Assembly (NCBI GenBank): GCA_964391015.1
Contig: CAYMKU010000017.1
Coordinates: forward strand, 1 to 64,000
Reading direction: 5' to 3'
From: XYD12-FULL-36-8 sp964391015
GTDB lineage: Bacteria; Bacteroidota; Ignavibacteria; Ignavibacteriales; Ignavibacteriaceae
DNA length: 64,000 bases
Positions 35,591-44,554 of this stretch are shown one piece after another; the first letter of the stretch is position 1, and every line of letters starts with the position of its first letter. The notes beneath the pieces were generated by a model. The model worked only from the letters and a program-made list of their open reading frames with translations, was not told where the DNA came from and did no database searches. The translations under genes were made by a program, and so were the position numbers.

Positions 35591-35894
35591 GAAAGCAAAT
35601 AATTTTTTCCTTTGCTTTTAGTCCTTACAGGAATTTAGTTTAATATTACTATTTTATCTATAATAAAAACGCAAGGTTTTTATAATTCTTCATTCAGATC
35701 TACCTGGGTTGGTCATTAGTTGCAATTAAAATCACACCAGGGCGCCTCGTTAATTTTTATATGCTACCATAGCATTAACTCTATTCCCGAATATTCCAAT
35801 GCGTTTGCACTGATTACTTTTACATTTTGAAAATCGGAATTACATTGCTAATCTTATTATAGTTTGATACTTTTAGCCGTTAAATTATACGAAA
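35591..35894. other. 304-base intergenic stretch between M1 peptidase and dxr
   Basis: AAAGCAAA (35592-35599) and TTTGCTTT (35611-35618) form a weak terminator-like hairpin followed by TTA just after the peptidase stop. TATAGTTTG near 35861 is a poor -7 candidate for dxr (one base too long). Nothing else is recognised. Confidence 0.5.
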
Positions 35895-37034
35895 ATGAAG
35901 AAAGTTCTAATTTTAGGTTCTACCGGCTCAATTGGGGTTAACACTCTAAATGTTATAAGAAATTTTCCAGATAGATTTAGTGTAGCTGCGCTGACAGTTA
36001 ACACCCGCATTGATTTACTCGAACCTCAAGTTTATGAATTCAAGCCCCAAGTAGTTGTTGTAAAGGATGAAAAACTTGCAAGTGAGCTGCGGAAAAGATT
36101 AACAATTAAATGCGAAGTTCTTTCTGGAATTGATGGGCTAATATCAGCCGCCTCCAATTTAGATTATGATATTTTGCTCGGCGCAATGGTTGGTTTTGCA
36201 GGTTTGGCTCCGACTTTAGAAGCAATAAAATGTGGAAAACGAATTGCTTTAGCCAATAAGGAAACTCTGGTAGTCGGCGGTGAACTTGTAACCGAACTTT
36301 GTAAAAAACATAATTCAGAAATAATTCCGGTCGATTCCGAGCACAGCGCTATATATCAATGCCTAGTTGGGGAGAACGCTCAATTTGTCAATAAATTAAT
36401 CTTAACTGCATCCGGCGGTCCTTTTTTGCATCTTAGTAAGGAAGAACTAAGAAACGTAACCGTAAAAGATGCGCTCAATCATCCGACTTGGAAAATGGGA
36501 AATAAAATTACGATTGATTCTGCATCGATGATGAACAAGGGGCTAGAAGTAATTGAGGCACATTGGCTTTTTGGACTCCCAAAAGAAAAAATTGAAGTGG
36601 TAATACATCCTCAATCCATAATCCATTCAATGGTTGAATTCGTTGATGGCTCAATTAAAGCCCAAATGGGTTTACCTGATATGAAACTTCCAATTCAATA
36701 TGCGCTTAGCTATCCGGAAAGATTAGAGTCAAATTTCCGAAGGACTTATTTACCCGAAATAAATACTTTAACCTTTATTTCACCAGACTTAGAAAAGTTT
36801 GAATGCTTAAAGTTAGCATATCAAGTATTGAACGATGGTGGAACGGCTCCTTGCGTATTGAATGCAACTAATGAAGTCGCGGTGGAAAGATTTTTAAAGG
36901 GTGACATTAAATTTTCATACATCCCTATTTTGATCAATAAAATTTTAGATAAAATAGAGAACCACAAATCGCCAAATGTTGAAACAATTTTCGAGTGTGA
37001 TAAACAAGCTCGCGACTTGGCATTTCAATTTTAA
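35895..37034 (+). CDS. dxr: 1-deoxy-D-xylulose-5-phosphate reductoisomerase
   Basis: 379 residues. The NADPH-binding Rossmann start is KKVLILGSTGSIGVNTLNVI (2-21). Catalytic-site motifs include ALANKETLVVGGE (about 118-130), PVDSEHSAIYQCL (metal-binding D/E, about 145-157) and IDSASMMNKGLEVIEAHWLF (about 208-227). It catalyses the first committed MEP-pathway step, DXP to MEP. It is followed after 21 bases by rseP, a common dxr-rseP pair. ispG and ispH in the same window belong to the same pathway but are separately located. Confidence 0.96.
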   Translation: MKKVLILGSTGSIGVNTLNVIRNFPDRFSVAALTVNTRIDLLEPQVYEFKPQVVVVKDEKLASELRKRLTIKCEVLSGIDGLISAASNLDYDILLGAMVGFAGLAPTLEAIKCGKRIALANKETLVVGGELVTELCKKHNSEIIPVDSEHSAIYQCLVGENAQFVNKLILTASGGPFLHLSKEELRNVTVKDALNHPTWKMGNKITIDSASMMNKGLEVIEAHWLFGLPKEKIEVVIHPQSIIHSMVEFVDGSIKAQMGLPDMKLPIQYALSYPERLESNFRRTYLPEINTLTFISPDLEKFECLKLAYQVLNDGGTAPCVLNATNEVAVERFLKGDIKFSYIPILINKILDKIENHKSPNVETIFECDKQARDLAFQF

Positions 37035-37055
37035 TTATACGGAGAACATTCTTTA

Positions 37056-38411
37056 ATGGATTATATAATTTATTTTGCTATTACAATAGCCATTTTAGTA
37101 TTTGTGCACGAATTCGGTCATTTTGCTGCCGCCAAGCTCAGTGGAATGCGAGCAGATGTCTTCGCAATAGGTTTTGGTAAAAGATTACTGGGATGGAACA
37201 AATTGTCTGGATTCAGCTTTGGCGATCTTCCAAAAGATTTTGACGGACAAGGTCATACCGATTACAGATTATGCCTTTTACCTCTTGGCGGATATGTAAA
37301 AATAGCCGGCATGGTTGATGAGAGTTTTGATACAGAATCACTGAACAAACCTCCACAACCATACGAATTCAGATCCAAATCACTGCCGCGAAAAACATTT
37401 GTTATCACTGCAGGTGTGTTAATGAACTTATTGCTTGCCTGGTTAATCTTCTGGGGAGCAAATTTTTTCCAGGAAAAAGAATATTGGAAAACTGCTACCG
37501 TAAGTGAAGTGCTGCCTGGGAGCCTCGCTGATTCTTTAGGATTCAAATCAAACGATGAAATTATTTCAGTAAATAATGTAAGCGTAACAAATTGGCAGGA
37601 AGTTACAAATGCCATTTACATCAGCACCATTGGCGATGATATAAATGTTGAGGTGAAAAGAAACTTAAAGAGAGTTCTAATTGATATCCCTCGAAATAAA
37701 ATTCCTGAACAACCAGACAAAATATTACTCATACCAACTGGACTTACTTTGGCAAGTATAGACAGCGTTATAACAAATTCGCCTGCAAGCAAAGCTGGTA
37801 TAATGCCAGGAGATATCTTCCTATCACTAAATAATTCCCCTATTCGCTTGCGCCAACAAGCTATTGAAATAATTTCTTCAAACCCAAACAAGCCGCTGCC
37901 ACTGACTGTTCTTCGCGGCCAGGATAGTGTGAACTTAGCTGTAACACCCGGTGAAGACGGAACTATTGGTGTATTCATTATGCAGTCCTACATAGGCCCA
38001 GTTGAATATAAAACTCATGGCTTCTTTGAATCATTTTATTTGGGCTGGCAGGAAATTACCAAAATGACAGAGCTTACTTTTAAAATGTTGGGAAAGGTGA
38101 TAACCGGCAAAATCGAGTTTGGTAAAGCTTTCGGTGGACCGATTAAGATTGCACAGTTTGCAGCTAAATCAGCCAACTCCGGAGTACTAAGCTTTTTATA
38201 TTTCCTAGCTCTATTAAGTTTAAGCTTAGCAATTCTCAATATTCTGCCGTTTCCGGTTTTAGATGGCGGACATTTGGTCATCATTCTGATTGAATCAATC
38301 ATCAAACGAGAAATACCAATTAAGGTAAAAGTTGCAATTCAAAATGTCGGATTTGTACTTCTTCTCCTACTGATGGCTTTTATTTTGTACAATGATATTT
38401 TGAATATTTAG
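37056..38411 (+). CDS. rseP: RIP site-2 metalloprotease RseP
   Basis: 451 residues, M50 family. Catalytic H18-E19-x2-H22 (FVHEFGHFAAAKLSG) lies in the first membrane helix and the C-terminal active-site motif is FPVLDGGHLVIIL (about 411-423). Two PDZ domains lie between (about 145-220 and 230-310). It cleaves membrane-bound anti-sigma factors inside the bilayer, so the single-pass anti-sigma at 31694-32161 is a possible client (inference). GGAG lies 11 bases before the ATG. Transcription ends at the hairpin at 38438-38457. Confidence 0.95.
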   Translation: MDYIIYFAITIAILVFVHEFGHFAAAKLSGMRADVFAIGFGKRLLGWNKLSGFSFGDLPKDFDGQGHTDYRLCLLPLGGYVKIAGMVDESFDTESLNKPPQPYEFRSKSLPRKTFVITAGVLMNLLLAWLIFWGANFFQEKEYWKTATVSEVLPGSLADSLGFKSNDEIISVNNVSVTNWQEVTNAIYISTIGDDINVEVKRNLKRVLIDIPRNKIPEQPDKILLIPTGLTLASIDSVITNSPASKAGIMPGDIFLSLNNSPIRLRQQAIEIISSNPNKPLPLTVLRGQDSVNLAVTPGEDGTIGVFIMQSYIGPVEYKTHGFFESFYLGWQEITKMTELTFKMLGKVITGKIEFGKAFGGPIKIAQFAAKSANSGVLSFLYFLALLSLSLAILNILPFPVLDGGHLVIILIESIIKREIPIKVKVAIQNVGFVLLLLLMAFILYNDILNI

Positions 38412-38437
38412 AAAACAAAATTTTTTCAGCAAACAAT

Positions 38438-38463
38438 AGGCGATCATATGATCGCCTTTTTAT
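38438..38463 (+). terminator. Terminator after rseP
   Basis: AGGCGATCAT/ATGATCGCCT (38438-38457) is a perfect 20-base palindrome followed by TTTTATT. The in-frame ATG at 38448 lies within it, which excludes that ATG as the start of the next gene. Confidence 0.85.
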
Positions 38464-38474
38464 TATATTTTCTT

Positions 38475-39407
38475 ATGAACAAAAAAGTCATAATTACCGG
38501 TGCAACTGGATTAATTGGGACTCAATTATGTAAGGCCTTACTTAGTAGGGGTGATGAAGTTACCATCTTCACTCGTAATGTTGAATCTGCTAAAAAACTT
38601 CTGGGAAACAGATTCAACCATGTAAAATGGAATTACGTCAATCCAGCTGAATGGCAGGACACTCTCAAAAATCAAGATGCGCTGATTCATTTAGCAGGAG
38701 CAAATTTATTTAATCGAAGATGGACACAGAGTTACAAAAAAGTGATTTTAGAAAGCCGTGAGCTAAGCACAAGAAATTTGGTTACAGCAATCGGAAATGC
38801 TAAAAGCAGCATCAAGATTTTTATAAGTTCATCTGGTGTAGGATATTATGGTTCTAGAGAAGATGAAGCTCTTACCGAGAAATCTGAAACTGGAAATGAT
38901 TTTCTCGCCAGTGTGTGTGACGTTTGGGAAAAAGAAACGGGAAAGGCGAATGAATTTGGAATTCGCACTGCCATGTTGAGACAGGGGGTCGTTCTTTGCA
39001 ATGATGGAGGAGCATTGACAAAATTCTTACCGCTGTTTAAGTTTTTTATTGGTGGAACTTTGGGAAGCGGTAAACAATGGTTTCCATGGATTCACATTGA
39101 TGATCTTGTGGCGATATATTTATACACTCTCGACAATTCTGAGATTTCAGGTCCAGTAAATGCCGTAAGTACAAAAACTATTAGGATGAAAGATTTCACT
39201 AAAACTTTAGGTAAAGCCCTTCAACGACCCTCATTTTTTACTATACCAGAACTAGCTTTGAAAGTTTTACTTGGCGAAGCTGCCTCATCTGTTCTTGCAA
39301 GCCAAAGAGTAATTCCTCAGAAACTAATTGATCATGATTTCAAGTTTAAGTTTGAAAATCTAGAAGAAGCTATGATGGACTTATTGAAAACAAAAGGGCT
39401 TGAGTAA
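38475..39407 (+). CDS. TIGR01777-family NAD-dependent epimerase (YfcH-like)
   Basis: 310 residues from ATG 38475; the frame is open to 38448 but those codons are the rseP terminator. The Rossmann motif is VIITGATGLIGTQLCKAL (about 4-21). The extended-SDR family TIGR01777 is recognised by LIHLAGANLFNRRWTQSYKK, FISSSGVGYYGSREDEALTE and WFPWIHIDDLVAIY, with the C-terminal DUF1731 segment (VLASQRVIPQKLID). A nucleotide-sugar or coenzyme-related oxidoreductase role is usually assumed; no substrate is established. The stop codon sits in the loop of a hairpin shared with the convergent ahcY gene. Confidence 0.88.
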   Translation: MNKKVIITGATGLIGTQLCKALLSRGDEVTIFTRNVESAKKLLGNRFNHVKWNYVNPAEWQDTLKNQDALIHLAGANLFNRRWTQSYKKVILESRELSTRNLVTAIGNAKSSIKIFISSSGVGYYGSREDEALTEKSETGNDFLASVCDVWEKETGKANEFGIRTAMLRQGVVLCNDGGALTKFLPLFKFFIGGTLGSGKQWFPWIHIDDLVAIYLYTLDNSEISGPVNAVSTKTIRMKDFTKTLGKALQRPSFFTIPELALKVLLGEAASSVLASQRVIPQKLIDHDFKFKFENLEEAMMDLLKTKGLE

Positions 39408-39418
39408 ATCAAGCCCTT
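39394..39418 (-). terminator. Terminator for ahcY overlapping the end of the opposing gene
   Basis: AAGGGCTTGA (39394-39403), loop GTAAA, TCAAGCCCTT (39409-39418): a 10-bp perfect stem. On the minus strand it is followed by TTGTTTT, so it works best for ahcY. On the plus strand the loop contains the TAA of the epimerase gene. Confidence 0.7.
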
Positions 39419-39440
39419 AACAAAAAGTATTTTACAACTC

Positions 39441-40766
39441 TCAATATCTGTAATAATCCGGTTTGAATGGTCCTTTAACCGGCACACCTATATACTTTGC
39501 CTGCTCTTCTGTCAACTCATCAAGTTCAACTCCAAGTTTTTGTAAGTGAAGTTTTGCAACTTTTTCATCGAGATGTTTTGGAAGAACATAGACTTTATTC
39601 TCATACTTACCTGGATTGGTCCAAAGCTCAATCTGAGCAAGCGTTTGATTTGTAAAAGAGTTAGACATTACGAATGAGGGATGGCCTGTTGCACAGCCTA
39701 AGTTAACTAATCTTCCTTCAGCAAGGACAATAATTTCCTTACCATCAACATTATACTTATCAACTTGCGGTTTAATTGTATCCTTCGTATGACCGTAATT
39801 TTTATTTAGCCAAGCTATGTCGATTTCATTATCAAAGTGACCAATGTTGCAAACAACAGCTTTGTCTTTCATCAATCTGAAGTGTTTCTCATTCACCACA
39901 TTTAAATTGCCGGTTGCAGTAACAATAATGTCGGCTTCAGGAATTGCATCAACCATTTTCTTTACTTCATAACCATTCATTGCTGCTTGCAGTGCGCAAA
40001 TAGGATCAATCTCTGTAACGATAACACGAACATTGGAGTTGCTTAACGATTCAGCGGAACCTTTGCCAACATCACCAAAACCTGCAACCACAGCTACTCT
40101 ACCAGCCATCATCAAATCTGTAGCTCTGCGTAACGCATCAACTAAAGATTCACGGCAGCCGTACTTATTATCAAACTTAGATTTAGTTACTGAATCGTTA
40201 ACATTAATAGCAGGGACAGGTAAAACTCCATTCTTCATTCTTTCGTACAGGCGATGAACTCCGGTTGTAGTCTCTTCACTAATTCCTTTAATGCCGGAAA
40301 CTAATTCAGGATATTTATCAAGTACAAGATTTGTTAAATCCCCACCATCATCAAGAATCATGTTCAAAGGTTGACTATTGCTGAAATATAAAGTCTGTTC
40401 AATACACCAGTCGTACTCCTCTAATGTTTCGCCTTTCCAAGCATAAACAGGAATACCAGTAACAGCTATAGCCGCAGCAGCATGATCTTGCGTCGAGAAA
40501 ATGTTACAAGAAGACCATTGAATTTCTGCGCCAAGCTCCTTTAAGGTTTCAATGAGCACTGCGGTTTGGATTGTCATATGTAAACAACCTGCGATACGTG
40601 CTCCTTTCAACGGCTTTGATTGACCAAATTCTTTCCTTATTGCCATCAACCCAGGCATTTCTGCTTCAGCTAATTTTATTTCTTTTCTTCCCCATTCAGC
40701 TAATGAAATATCTTTAACTTTATAGGGCAGTTTTTTTACATCTTCTTTCTCAAGTACTTGCGACAT
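39441..40766 (-). CDS. ahcY: Adenosylhomocysteinase
   Basis: 441 residues. It hydrolyses S-adenosylhomocysteine to adenosine and homocysteine using bound NAD+. Motifs: GCLHMTIQTAVLIETLKELG (substrate domain, about 60-79), NVNDSVTKSKFDN, the NAD-binding VAGFGDVGKGSAESL (about 222-236), and the C-terminal HPSFVMSNSFTNQTLAQIEL and KPDYYRY. It lies 29 bases after metK, making a methyl-cycle pair. No SAH riboswitch fits in the 29-base gap. Confidence 0.97.
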   Translation of the reverse strand: MSQVLEKEDVKKLPYKVKDISLAEWGRKEIKLAEAEMPGLMAIRKEFGQSKPLKGARIAGCLHMTIQTAVLIETLKELGAEIQWSSCNIFSTQDHAAAAIAVTGIPVYAWKGETLEEYDWCIEQTLYFSNSQPLNMILDDGGDLTNLVLDKYPELVSGIKGISEETTTGVHRLYERMKNGVLPVPAINVNDSVTKSKFDNKYGCRESLVDALRRATDLMMAGRVAVVAGFGDVGKGSAESLSNSNVRVIVTEIDPICALQAAMNGYEVKKMVDAIPEADIIVTATGNLNVVNEKHFRLMKDKAVVCNIGHFDNEIDIAWLNKNYGHTKDTIKPQVDKYNVDGKEIIVLAEGRLVNLGCATGHPSFVMSNSFTNQTLAQIELWTNPGKYENKVYVLPKHLDEKVAKLHLQKLGVELDELTEEQAKYIGVPVKGPFKPDYYRY

Positions 40767-40795
40767 TATTTTTCCTTACTTAATTATAAAAATCA

Positions 40796-41938
40796 TTATG
40801 CGTATTTCTTGAACACAGGAACAAGGTCTAATTGTTCCCAACTAAATTCTTTTTCGTTTCTTCCGAAATGTCCATATGCAGCAGTGTTACTATAAATCGG
40901 TCTTAGTAGATTTAACCTTGTAATTATTCCTCTTGGAGTAAGATCGACTTCTTTTTTAATCATTTGAGAAATTTCTTTATCAGGAATAACCCCAGTACCA
41001 TAAGTATCTACATAAACTGATACAGGTTCAGCGACCCCGATAGCATAGGCAACTTGAACAAGGCACTCTGTAGCAAGTTTTGCAGCAACAACATTTTTTG
41101 CAATATGACGAGCAGCATAGGTTGCACTTCTATCAACTTTTGAAGGATCTTTTCCAGAGAAAGCGCCGCCACCATGAGGTGCCCAGCCACCATAAGTGTC
41201 AACAATAATTTTTCTCCCGGTTAAACCGCTGTCTCCGTGAGGTCCGCCAATTTCGAACCTTCCGGTAGGATTAACATAGTACTTGGTTTTGGCATCAAGA
41301 TATTTTTCTGGTATAACTTTCTTGATCACGTTTTCAATAACATCTTCTTTTATTGTTTTTTGTTTTGCATCAGCATCGTGTTGGGTTGAAACAACAACTG
41401 CATCAACACGTTTTGGTATATTTCGGCTATCATACTCAATTGTTACCTGAGATTTTGCATCGGGGCGAAGATATGGCATCAATCCGTTATTTCGTTTTCT
41501 GATGTCTGCTAATTTTTTAACAAGCTTATGTGCATACATAATTGGCATCGGCATTAATTCGGGGGTTTGACTGCAAGCATAACCAAACATTAAACCCTGA
41601 TCGCCTGCACCGCCTTTGTCAACTCCCATTGCGATATCAGGTGACTGTGAGTGGATTGCATTTAGTACAGAACATGAGTCTGCATCAAATTTATAATCGG
41701 CACTTGTATAACCAATTCTTCTAACTGTTTCTCTTACTACTTCTTGAACATCAACATAAGCTTTTGTTGTAACTTCACCGCCAACAAGAACCAAGCCTGT
41801 AGTTACAAATGTTTCGCAGGCAACTCTTGCTTTGGGATCTTCTTTAAATATTGCATCCAGAACGCCATCGGAAATTGCATCGCATACTTTATCAGGATGA
41901 CCTTCTGAAACGGATTCTGATGTGAAAAGAAAGGACAT
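40796..41938 (-). CDS. metK: S-adenosylmethionine synthetase
   Basis: 380 residues. It makes SAM from methionine and ATP. Motifs: SVSEGHPDKVCDAISDGVLD (about 9-28), GDQGLMFGYACSQTPELMPM (the GAGDQG signature, about 117-136) and GGGAFSGKDPSKVDRSAAY-type DR...TYAARHIAKN. The length is normal. It is co-oriented with ahcY after 29 bases and preceded after 32 bases by a sugar nucleotidyltransferase gene. That leaves no space for a SAM riboswitch directly upstream. Confidence 0.97.
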   Translation of the reverse strand: MSFLFTSESVSEGHPDKVCDAISDGVLDAIFKEDPKARVACETFVTTGLVLVGGEVTTKAYVDVQEVVRETVRRIGYTSADYKFDADSCSVLNAIHSQSPDIAMGVDKGGAGDQGLMFGYACSQTPELMPMPIMYAHKLVKKLADIRKRNNGLMPYLRPDAKSQVTIEYDSRNIPKRVDAVVVSTQHDADAKQKTIKEDVIENVIKKVIPEKYLDAKTKYYVNPTGRFEIGGPHGDSGLTGRKIIVDTYGGWAPHGGGAFSGKDPSKVDRSATYAARHIAKNVVAAKLATECLVQVAYAIGVAEPVSVYVDTYGTGVIPDKEISQMIKKEVDLTPRGIITRLNLLRPIYSNTAAYGHFGRNEKEFSWEQLDLVPVFKKYA

Positions 41939-41970
41939 AATTAATTTTTTACCTTTATTGTTAAATAATA

Positions 41971-42948
41971 TTAATAAAAATCTATCTCTGTTGAATCACC
42001 GATATTCAATCGTTTGAAGGCACCTTTAACGATGGTATTATTACCAACTATCGAACCGTTGAGCATGGCTTTACTTACTTGTGAGTTTGCTCCAACAATT
42101 GAATTTTTAATTACACTTTCCTTGATTGTACACCCTTTATCAATTGTAGTATAGGGACCAATCACTGAATTTTCAATTTTTGCATCATCAGCAATATAAA
42201 CTGGTAGATTTATGACAACATTATCAAATTTTCTGGTTGAACTTTTCTGATCAAGTAAAAATCTATTTGTGGATAAAAGAGTTTCGGGTTTCCCGCAATC
42301 ATACCAACCATTAACATCAAAAGTTGTTATTTTTTCGCCGTCATCCAGCATCATTTGAAGTGCATCAGTTAATTGGAGTTCACCTTTTGTTCTAATATCT
42401 TTTTCTATAAGGTTATTTAAGCTTTTAACTAACGCATCAGAATTTGCGATGTAATACAAACCCACTAATGCTAAGTTGGAAATCGGGGTTGTTGGTTTTT
42501 CCACCAACTTTTTAATATAACCATTTTCTAAAATCGCAACACCAAAACGGCTAGGGTCATCCACTTTTTTTACACCTAATGCAGATTGCTTATTCTTTAA
42601 AACATCTTTTAAGTAAACATCAAATACGGTGTCGCCAAGTATGATAAAGATTTCCTTATCATCAAATGTTGGAACAGCGGTATAAATCGCATGACCGAGC
42701 CCCTCCATTTTTTTCTGCTCGATGAAATCAGCTTTAATGTTAGGATATTCTCTCACTACATATTCTTTTATCTGATCACCCAAATGGCCTATAACAAAGG
42801 TGGTTTTATAAACGCCTTCTTCTAAAAGTTTATCCAAAATATGACCCAACATCGGTTTACCACCAACGTTGAGCAAAACCTTTGGCGTAGTATATGTATG
42901 TGGTTTAAGTCGTGTGCCTATTCCGGCAACTGGAATAATTGCTCTCAT
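41971..42948 (-). CDS. Sugar-1-phosphate nucleotidyltransferase (GlmU/RmlA-like)
   Basis: 325 residues. The N-terminal nucleotidyltransferase domain has PVAGIGTRLKPHTYTTPKVL (6-25), the metal-binding ILGDTVFDVYL (about 103-113) and EKPTTPISNLALVGLYYI. The C-terminal quarter is a left-handed beta-helix with hexapeptides (VYIADDAKIENSVIGPYTTI). This is the layout of dTDP/UDP-glucose pyrophosphorylase-type enzymes and archaeal Sulfolobus ST0452-like proteins. It supplies activated sugar for surface glycans; which sugar is unclear. It heads the minus-strand run with metK and ahcY. Confidence 0.85.
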   Translation of the reverse strand: MRAIIPVAGIGTRLKPHTYTTPKVLLNVGGKPMLGHILDKLLEEGVYKTTFVIGHLGDQIKEYVVREYPNIKADFIEQKKMEGLGHAIYTAVPTFDDKEIFIILGDTVFDVYLKDVLKNKQSALGVKKVDDPSRFGVAILENGYIKKLVEKPTTPISNLALVGLYYIANSDALVKSLNNLIEKDIRTKGELQLTDALQMMLDDGEKITTFDVNGWYDCGKPETLLSTNRFLLDQKSSTRKFDNVVINLPVYIADDAKIENSVIGPYTTIDKGCTIKESVIKNSIVGANSQVSKAMLNGSIVGNNTIVKGAFKRLNIGDSTEIDFY

Positions 42949-43246
42949 GTTAAAACGTTGAATTTCCTTGTATTAAAGCGATTAAAATTACCGATTAGAC
43001 CTTTGAATAACAAATAATTTCAGTGGGGTTAAACCTGTCTATCAATTAGATTTTTTAACCTTTTTGTACAAATAAAAGCATTTTATTTCATTATTTGATT
43101 GAGGAGATTTATTTACTACAATTCCTTAGTTATTACACAACTATCATCCTATTTTAGCTATACATGTAAACAACAGAGTGGTATTTGATATTTATAAACA
43201 GATTGCGTTCTTAAAAAATGTCTGTAAAGGATTACCACATTCTAAA
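42949..43246. other. 298-base intergenic stretch upstream of the nucleotidyltransferase-metK-ahcY run
   Basis: AT-rich, no ORF and no clear TAnnTTTG element on the minus strand. It ends against the ispH stop codon. I see no riboswitch-like conserved core (for instance SAM-I or SAM-II) despite the methyl-cycle genes that follow. Confidence 0.4.
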
Positions 43247-44473
43247 TTAAACTGTCAGAGTTTCCTTAAGTGTTTCTTGTATTCCTTTAGTATCATTAAA
43301 AAAGAAATGTAATTTAGTCAGGACTTCATCAACAACGGAGTCGGGACAAGATGCTCCGCTAGTAAGAAGAATATTTACTTTGTTTTTTATGGGAATGAAA
43401 TTTTCGGTAAGAATTTCGATTTTAGAATGAAGATTAAAATGTTTAATTGATTTTGAAGAAATAATCTTTTCGGCTGATGAAATAAAGTAAGTTCGAACTT
43501 TTGCTTCGCAAAGTTCAACAAGATGACTCGTGTTAGAACTGTTGTAACCACCTACAATAATTGCAAAATCAGCAGGACTTTCAAGTAAGCCATATGTTGC
43601 CTCCTGGTTATCATAAGTTGCATAGCATAAGGTATCTCTTGTATCAGCAAAGTGTAATCTTAAATTTTCTGCTCCATACTTTTTGATCATGGACGACCTC
43701 AGAAGCTCAGCAATTTCCTGAGTTTCCGTTGCAAGCATCGTTGTTTGATTTACCACGCCTATTTTTTCAAGATCTTTTTCAGGATCGAATCCCTCAGAAT
43801 ACTTTCCGTTGAAGAAAGAATAAAATTCCTCTTTGCCTTGTTTACCCCCAATTACATCTGTGAGAAATTTTGTCTCCTCAATATTTCTTACAATCAACGA
43901 AGGTCCATGAACCTTACTGTGCGAAAATGTTGCTCGCGTTTCTTCATGATAATGCTTGCCATGAATGATGATTGTAAAATTCTCATCACCAAGTTGAGAA
44001 GAACGATTCCAAACCTTTTCGACAAATGGGCATGTTGTATTATATTCGTATGCATTTATCCCTATTTCCCGCAGCTTTTCTTGAATTTCTAAAGTCGTTC
44101 CAAAAGCTGGAATTATAACAATATCATCATTCTTTAGTTCTGCCCAATCAATTATATTATTCCCATTAGTATCCATCAGAAACTTAACTCCACGACTTGT
44201 CAAATCGTTATTCACTCCAGGATTATGAATCATTTCACTTAGAAGAAAAATTCTTTTATCAGGGTTATTCTCGATTGTTTTATAAGCAATCTCAATTGCA
44301 TTTTCTACACCGTAACAAAAGCCGAAATGACGAGGGATAAAAAATCTGACAGGCCCGAAGTCGAACTCCATTGGTTTTAGATCTTTCTTTCTCGGATCTT
44401 TAAGATTTCTAAATTGCTTTATTCTATAAATTATTGAACTTCTATAGAAGGATGGAATGTCAAATTTTTTCAT
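43247..44473 (-). CDS. ispH: 4-hydroxy-3-methylbut-2-enyl diphosphate reductase (long form)
   Basis: 408 residues. It reduces HMBPP to IPP/DMAPP with a [4Fe-4S] cluster, the last MEP step. The cluster cysteines lie in HFGFCYGVENAIEIA (C53), TTCPFVEKVW and SGASCPDSVVDE; substrate residues lie in HGKHYHEETRATFSH and NQTTMLATET. About 40 N-terminal residues and internal insertions make it about 90 residues longer than E. coli IspH, matching the cyanobacterial/plant type. It is transcribed alone. Confidence 0.95.
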   Translation of the reverse strand: MKKFDIPSFYRSSIIYRIKQFRNLKDPRKKDLKPMEFDFGPVRFFIPRHFGFCYGVENAIEIAYKTIENNPDKRIFLLSEMIHNPGVNNDLTSRGVKFLMDTNGNNIIDWAELKNDDIVIIPAFGTTLEIQEKLREIGINAYEYNTTCPFVEKVWNRSSQLGDENFTIIIHGKHYHEETRATFSHSKVHGPSLIVRNIEETKFLTDVIGGKQGKEEFYSFFNGKYSEGFDPEKDLEKIGVVNQTTMLATETQEIAELLRSSMIKKYGAENLRLHFADTRDTLCYATYDNQEATYGLLESPADFAIIVGGYNSSNTSHLVELCEAKVRTYFISSAEKIISSKSIKHFNLHSKIEILTENFIPIKNKVNILLTSGASCPDSVVDEVLTKLHFFFNDTKGIQETLKETLTV

Positions 44474-44554
44474 GGATATATATTCAAATAACCAACTTTA
44501 CTTTGCAAGATAAAGAATAATCAGTTGTAAAATTAATAATGTGGTTACATCTAT

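Noticed and set aside
38448..38474. Upstream ATG for the TIGR01777 epimerase
   Set aside because: It is inside the rseP terminator palindrome; the Rossmann start fits ATG 38475.
40767..41970. SAM or SAH riboswitch upstream of metK/ahcY
   Set aside because: The gaps upstream are 29 and 32 bases, too short for known riboswitches.
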